A stretch of 64,000 bases of DNA, taken from the NCBI RefSeq assembly GCF_000333955.1, contig NZ_CAPS01000072.1, positions 82,834 to 146,833 of the forward strand, given 5' to 3'. A program made the position numbers and the translations under genes. This document shows positions 59,870-64,000 of this stretch, in pieces. The number at the start of each line of letters is the position of its first letter. The stretch's first letter is position 1. The DNA is from Rhodococcus sp. AW25M09 (lineage in GTDB: Bacteria > Actinomycetota > Actinomycetes > Mycobacteriales > Mycobacteriaceae). The notes beneath the pieces are model-generated. The model was not told the origin of the DNA. It saw nothing but the letters and a program-made list of their open reading frames with translations, and did not search any database.

Positions 59870-62611
59870 GTGAGCCCAGTAACCGAGAACAGTGCAGCGC
59901 CCGCAGCCGAGACCGATGCGAAAGCGGCCGGGCAGCGTCCCACGCTGCTACTCATCGACGGCCACTCGATGGCGTTTCGTGCTTTTTTCGCGCTGCCTGC
60001 AGACAACTTCAAGACCACCAGTGGTCAGTCCACCAATGCCGTGTACGGCTTCACCTCGATGTTGATCAATCTGCTCAGGGACGAGAAGCCGACGCACATC
60101 GCCGCCGCCTTCGATGTCTCGCGGCAGACCTTCCGCGCCGAGCGGTTTCCCGAGTACAAGGCCAACCGCAGCAAGACCCCCGACGAGTTCGCCGGACAAG
60201 TCGACATCACCAAGGATGTGCTCGGGGCCATGGGCATCCCGGTAATGGCAGAGGCGGGGTTCGAGGCGGACGACATCATCGCCACTCTGGTGACTCAAGC
60301 GGAGGCGCTCGGCTACCGCGTTCTCGTGGTCACCGGTGACCGCGACGCCCTGCAGTTGGTGACCGACAACGTCACCGTCCTCTATCCACGCAAGGGTGTC
60401 TCGGACCTCACCCGCTTCACCCCGGACGAGGTTGCCGGTAAGTACGGCTTGACGCCGGCCCAGTATCCGGATTTCGCTGCTCTGCGTGGCGATCCGAGCG
60501 ACAACCTCCCCGGCATTCCAGGCGTCGGAGAGAAGACGGCCACCAAGTGGATCATCGAATACGGATCACTCACCGCTCTGGTCGACAACGTGGACAAGGT
60601 CAAGGGCAAAGTGGGAGATGCGCTGCGGGCCAATCTCTCCAGCGTGGTGCTCAACCGTGAACTGACGGAAATGGTGCGAGACGTGCCGTTGCCCTACACC
60701 CCGGACCAACTCGAATTGGCACCCTGGGATCGCGAAAAGATCCATGCTCTGTTCGACGACCTCGAGTTCCGGATTCTGCGCGATCGGCTCTTCGACACTC
60801 TCGCGTCGGTCGAACCGGAGGCCGAGGAAGGCTTCGACGTTCGGGGCGGAATCGTCGCGCCGGGCGAACTGGCCGCGTGGCTGTCCGAGCACGTCACCGA
60901 CGGCCGGCGCAGCGGAGTATCGATTCTCGGGCCGCGCAGACCGTACGACAGTGACGCGACCTCGGTCGCGATTGCCGCGGCCGACGGAGAGGGCGCTTTC
61001 GTCACGACGACGGCTCTCGACGAATCCGACGAGCGCGCACTCGCTGCCTGGCTCGGAGATTCGGCGCAACCCAAGGCGCTGCACGAGGCCAAGTGGGCGC
61101 TGCACGCGGTTCGCGGACGGGGCTGGACCCTCAACGGGCTGACGACCGACACTGCACTGGCCGCGTACCTCGTTCGCCCCGGTCAACGCTCGTTCAATCT
61201 CGACGATCTGTCACTGCGCTACCTCAAGCGTGAACTCCGCGTCGAGGATGCGGGTGAGGGGCAGATGTCGCTGCTCGATGCCGAGGACACCGCCGATGCG
61301 GCATTCGCCGAGGGCGAGATTCTCAAGGCACGGGCCGTGATCGATCTGGCCGATGCGCTGGACGCCGAGCTGGCGGCCATCGAATCGACCACGTTGCTGT
61401 CCGAAATGGAGCTGCCGCTGCTGACGGTATTGGCCGAGGTGGAGGCTACGGGTATCGCCGTGGACGGTGATCACCTGCGCGCGTTGCAGTCGGGTTTCGC
61501 CGCGCAGGTCGACGAGGCCGCCAATTCCGCGTACGGCGTGATCGACAAGCAGATCAACCTCGGCTCGCCGAAACAGTTGCAGGTGGTGCTGTTCGAGGAA
61601 CTCGACATGCCCAAGACGAAGAAGACCAAGACCGGGTACACCACGGATGCCGATGCGCTGCAAGGGTTGTTCGAGAAGACCGAGCATCCGTTCCTGAAGT
61701 TTCTGCTCGATCACCGCGACGCCACGCGAATGAAGGTCACGGTCGATGGCCTGCTCAAATCGGTAGCCGAGGACGAACGCATCCACACCACGTTCAATCA
61801 GACTGTTGCAGCCACCGGCCGGCTGTCGTCCACCGAACCGAATCTGCAGAACATTCCGGTGCGCAACGAGGCGGGACGCCACATCCGTGACGGGTTCGTG
61901 GTCGGGGCGGGCTTCGACACGTTGCTCACCGCCGACTACAGCCAGATCGAGATGCGCATCATGGCGCACGTCTCCGGCGACGAGGGTCTGATCGAGGCAT
62001 TCAACACCGGCGAGGACCTGCACAGTTTCGTCGGTTCCCGTGCGTTCGGCGTGCCGATCGAGGAGGTCACCCCCGAACTGCGTCGTCGAGTGAAGGCGAT
62101 GTCGTACGGATTGGCCTACGGCCTGAGCGCGTTCGGCCTCGCTGCGCAGCTCAAGATCTCCACCGAGGAGGCGAAGCAGCAGATGGAGGCGTACTTCGCG
62201 CGGTTCGGCGGCGTCCGCGACTATCTGCGCAACGCCGTCGAGGAAGCGCGCAAGGTGGGGTATACCTCGACGCTGTACGGAAGGCGTCGTTACTTGCCGG
62301 ACTTGAACAGCGACAATCGTCAGCGCCGCGAGGTTGCCGAGCGGGCCGCGTTGAATGCTCCGATTCAGGGCACTGCCGCCGACATCATCAAGGTGGCGAT
62401 GATCGACGTGCACAAGTCGCTTGCAGAGTCGACGCTGAAGTCGCGAATGCTGCTGCAGGTGCACGACGAGTTGGTACTCGAAGTCGTCCAGTCCGAGCGC
62501 GAGGAAGTGGAAGCCCTGGTACGCGACAAGATGTCGTCGGCCATCGAACTGTCGGTGCCGCTGGAAGTCTCGGTCGGCACCGGTCGCAGCTGGGATGCCG
62601 CGGCACACTGA
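59870..62611 (+). CDS. polA: DNA polymerase I
   Basis: The 913-residue enzyme has a 5'-nuclease domain (LLLIDGHSMAFRAFFALP, GDRDALQLV, GDPSDNLPGIPGVGEKTA), a middle domain in which the proofreading Asp/Glu residues of Klenow are not conserved, and the polymerase domain: motif A with Asp689 in TADYSQIEMRIMAHVSG, motif B RRRVKAMSYGLAYGLS with Tyr746 where E. coli has Phe, and motif C LLQVHDELVLE. So it has flap endonuclease and polymerase activity but probably no 3'-5' exonuclease, as in mycobacteria. The GTG at 59870 is the start. Confidence 0.96.
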   Translation: MSPVTENSAAPAAETDAKAAGQRPTLLLIDGHSMAFRAFFALPADNFKTTSGQSTNAVYGFTSMLINLLRDEKPTHIAAAFDVSRQTFRAERFPEYKANRSKTPDEFAGQVDITKDVLGAMGIPVMAEAGFEADDIIATLVTQAEALGYRVLVVTGDRDALQLVTDNVTVLYPRKGVSDLTRFTPDEVAGKYGLTPAQYPDFAALRGDPSDNLPGIPGVGEKTATKWIIEYGSLTALVDNVDKVKGKVGDALRANLSSVVLNRELTEMVRDVPLPYTPDQLELAPWDREKIHALFDDLEFRILRDRLFDTLASVEPEAEEGFDVRGGIVAPGELAAWLSEHVTDGRRSGVSILGPRRPYDSDATSVAIAAADGEGAFVTTTALDESDERALAAWLGDSAQPKALHEAKWALHAVRGRGWTLNGLTTDTALAAYLVRPGQRSFNLDDLSLRYLKRELRVEDAGEGQMSLLDAEDTADAAFAEGEILKARAVIDLADALDAELAAIESTTLLSEMELPLLTVLAEVEATGIAVDGDHLRALQSGFAAQVDEAANSAYGVIDKQINLGSPKQLQVVLFEELDMPKTKKTKTGYTTDADALQGLFEKTEHPFLKFLLDHRDATRMKVTVDGLLKSVAEDERIHTTFNQTVAATGRLSSTEPNLQNIPVRNEAGRHIRDGFVVGAGFDTLLTADYSQIEMRIMAHVSGDEGLIEAFNTGEDLHSFVGSRAFGVPIEEVTPELRRRVKAMSYGLAYGLSAFGLAAQLKISTEEAKQQMEAYFARFGGVRDYLRNAVEEARKVGYTSTLYGRRRYLPDLNSDNRQRREVAERAALNAPIQGTAADIIKVAMIDVHKSLAESTLKSRMLLQVHDELVLEVVQSEREEVEALVRDKMSSAIELSVPLEVSVGTGRSWDAAAH

Positions 62612-62648
62612 CGGGGGCCAGCGCATCGAGTCGGAAACACGACAAGAG

Positions 62649-62685
62649 CGAAGGGCCGCTCACCGAAATGGTGAGCGGCCCTTCG
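62649..62685. terminator. Bidirectional terminator between polA and trxA
   Basis: CGAAGGGCCGCTCACC (62649-62664) and its exact complement (62670-62685) form a 16-bp stem with a 5-nt loop, followed by TTCGTTG on the plus strand. It lies between the converging polA and thioredoxin genes. Confidence 0.88.
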
Positions 62686-62720
62686 TTCGTTGCTGTGCAC
62701 GCACTACTGCGCGGCGAGAA

Positions 62721-63107
62721 CTACTCTGCTGCGGGAGATTCTGCTGCGGGAGTCTGCTCGGCGATCTGCTGGCGCACGACGTCCATGTCGAGTGCCTTGA
62801 TCTGGCCGACGAGGTCTTCGAGTGCCGGAGCAGGCAGCGCGCCGGGCTGCGCGTAGACGAGGATGCCCTCGCGGAACGCCATGATCGTCGGGATCGACTG
62901 GATCTGAGCCGCCGCAGCGAGTCCTTGCTCGGCCTCGGTGTCGACCTTCGCGTGCACGACGTCGGGGTGCGCGTCGGAGGACTTCTCGAATGTCGGAGCG
63001 AACTGACGGCACGGACCGCACCAGGATGCCCAGAAATCGACCAACACCACGTCGTTGTTGGTGACTGTCTCGTCGAAGTTCTGCTGAGTCAAGGTCTGAG
63101 TAGCCAT
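62721..63107 (-). CDS. trxA: Thioredoxin
   Basis: The 128-residue protein has the WCGPC active site (Cys30, Cys33) in VLVDFWASWCGPCRQFAPTF and the cis-Pro loop SIPTIMAF. A short C-terminal extension rich in Ala, Glu and Pro goes beyond the normal ~108 residues. GAAAGGAAG upstream of the ATG at 63107 is a good ribosome binding site. It could serve as donor for the Bcp-type peroxiredoxin encoded at 32.3-32.8 kb. Confidence 0.94.
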   Translation of the reverse strand: MATQTLTQQNFDETVTNNDVVLVDFWASWCGPCRQFAPTFEKSSDAHPDVVHAKVDTEAEQGLAAAAQIQSIPTIMAFREGILVYAQPGALPAPALEDLVGQIKALDMDVVRQQIAEQTPAAESPAAE

Positions 63108-63177
63108 GCGCTTCCTTTCGTTGATTGCGCTTCTCGTTCTGTCAACGCACGTTCCGGCCGGAATCATCCCAGCCCTG

Positions 63178-64000
63178 TCACACGGGCTGAGGTGTGGCTC
63201 GGAACGTCCGACGGTACGAGTGCGGCGTGGTGCACCGCAATCTCACGAAGTGCTGCCGCAGAGCTGCGGCATTTCCGAAGCCCACCAGTTCGGCGATCGA
63301 ATCCATCGGCAGATCGGAGTTCTCCAGCAACTGCTGCGCTGCGAGCACTCGTTGGTCGTTCAGCCAGCGCGCCGGCGTGGTACCGGTCTCGGCGGCGAAC
63401 TTACGGGCAAAGGTTCGCACCGACATGTTCACCCGCGCCGCCAATCGACCGATGGTCAGTTCGGAGTCGAGGTTCTCGGTCATCCAGTCCAGCAATGGTG
63501 CCAAGGTTTCGGTGTGGGTGGCGGGTAGGGGACTGGTGACGAACTGGGCCTGGCCGCCGTCGCGATGCGGCGGGACGACCATTCTGCGAGCGATCCCATT
63601 GGCTACGATGCTGCCCTGGTACGTGCGCACGATGTGCAGGCACAGGTCGATTCCGGCGGCCGTACCCGCGCTGGTCAGAACGTTCCCCGCGTCCACGTAC
63701 AGAACATTCGGATCTACTTGCGCGAGCGGGTATTTCGCAGCCAGCGAGGCCGAATGTCGCCAATGCGTCGTGCATGGACGCCCGTCGAGCAATCCGGCCT
63801 TGCCGAGGACGAACGCGCCGGTGCACAAGCTCGCGACCAGCGCACCCCTGTCCACGGCGGCACGGAGTTTGGCCAGCAGTGGCTCGATGGAGGCGTCGTA
63901 GTCGGTTCCGCACACGAAGCTGCCGTCGATCGCGGCCTCGGTGCCACCGGCCGGGACAATGATCAGATCCGCGCTGTCGAGTCGATCGAGATCGTGCGGG
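63178..64000 (-). CDS. Partial GlxA-family regulator (DJ-1/PfpI domain + AraC HTH)
   Basis: The frame runs off the right edge; about 274 C-terminal residues are seen. The N-terminal part shown is a DJ-1/PfpI-like amidase domain (LIIVPAGGTE, then LVASLCTGAFVLGKAGLLDG with the nucleophile-position Cys, THW and AGTAAGIDLCLHIVR). The C-terminal part is an AraC pair of helix-turn-helices (TIGRLAARVNMSVRTFARKF, then SIAELVGFGNAAALRQHFVR). Such FtrA/GlxA-like proteins often control amine or aldehyde catabolism; targets are not visible here. Confidence 0.9.
   Translation of the reverse strand, partial: PHDLDRLDSADLIIVPAGGTEAAIDGSFVCGTDYDASIEPLLAKLRAAVDRGALVASLCTGAFVLGKAGLLDGRPCTTHWRHSASLAAKYPLAQVDPNVLYVDAGNVLTSAGTAAGIDLCLHIVRTYQGSIVANGIARRMVVPPHRDGGQAQFVTSPLPATHTETLAPLLDWMTENLDSELTIGRLAARVNMSVRTFARKFAAETGTTPARWLNDQRVLAAQQLLENSDLPMDSIAELVGFGNAAALRQHFVRLRCTTPHSYRRTFRATPQPV

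Overview
The window is about 64 kb of high-GC, densely coded actinobacterial chromosome. Gene order and protein character point to the Mycobacteriales, most likely Rhodococcus/Rhodococcoides or a close Nocardiaceae relative. The backbone runs in the same order as a well-known Mycobacterium tuberculosis block (established knowledge): bioB, bsaP, a DUF2567 gene, nrtR, nadABC, hisDCB-HA-impA-FI, bcp, trpE, a TIGR02234 gene, trpCBA, lgt, pyk, tesB, pdtaR and polA. Rhodococcus-like differences are gltBD between lgt and pyk, a complete livKHMGF set before polA, and an accessory insertion between nadC and hisD.

Layout. 0-5.7 kb: partial GGDEF protein, CHAP-domain protein, sirtuin deacylase, a GntR-controlled ABC exporter, and a TetR/reductase divergent pair with two visible operators. 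5.7-8.6 kb: secA2 and a META-domain lipoprotein. 8.6-11.1 kb: biotin module (bioQ, two BioQ-type operators, bioB, bsaP, DUF2567). 11.1-16.4 kb: MepB-like protein, then NrtR-controlled nadABC and an S4 RNA-binding protein. 16.4-23.7 kb: accessory stretch with a DUF222/HNH protein, a LysR-DUF5997 pair, a LysE-YchJ operon, a decayed IS3 element between 53-bp direct repeats, small secreted proteins, and SRPBCC and DinB proteins. 23.7-31.6 kb: histidine operon. 32.8-38.1 kb: tryptophan operon; PriA (HisA/TrpF) explains the missing trpF. 38.1-47.1 kb: lgt, two repeat-rich TM2 proteins, and gltBD behind a structured leader. 47.2-53.7 kb: pyk, tesB, DNA glycosylase, AraC/DUF1772 pair, ATPase, a tRNA, and the ANTAR regulator pdtaR. 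53.9-62.6 kb: branched-chain amino acid type ABC transporter and polA. The end holds trxA and a partial GlxA-type regulator.

Most genes are housekeeping: NAD, biotin, His, Trp and glutamate synthesis, central carbon metabolism, protein export and DNA repair. Three otherwise well-conserved genes (trpE, the second TM2 gene, tesB) each carry a single-nucleotide frameshift. This means either real lesions, with tryptophan auxotrophy as a possible consequence, or uncorrected sequencing errors.

The less ordinary signals are a structured gltB leader whose last hairpin covers the Shine-Dalgarno, a tRNA with a Leu (CAA) anticodon but a short variable arm, a short dispersed repeat that encodes GVEPAE and enters one reading frame, the 53-bp repeats around the IS3 remnant, and a LivH permease with an added extracytoplasmic domain. 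I saw no CRISPR array, phage, classical defence system or biosynthetic gene cluster.
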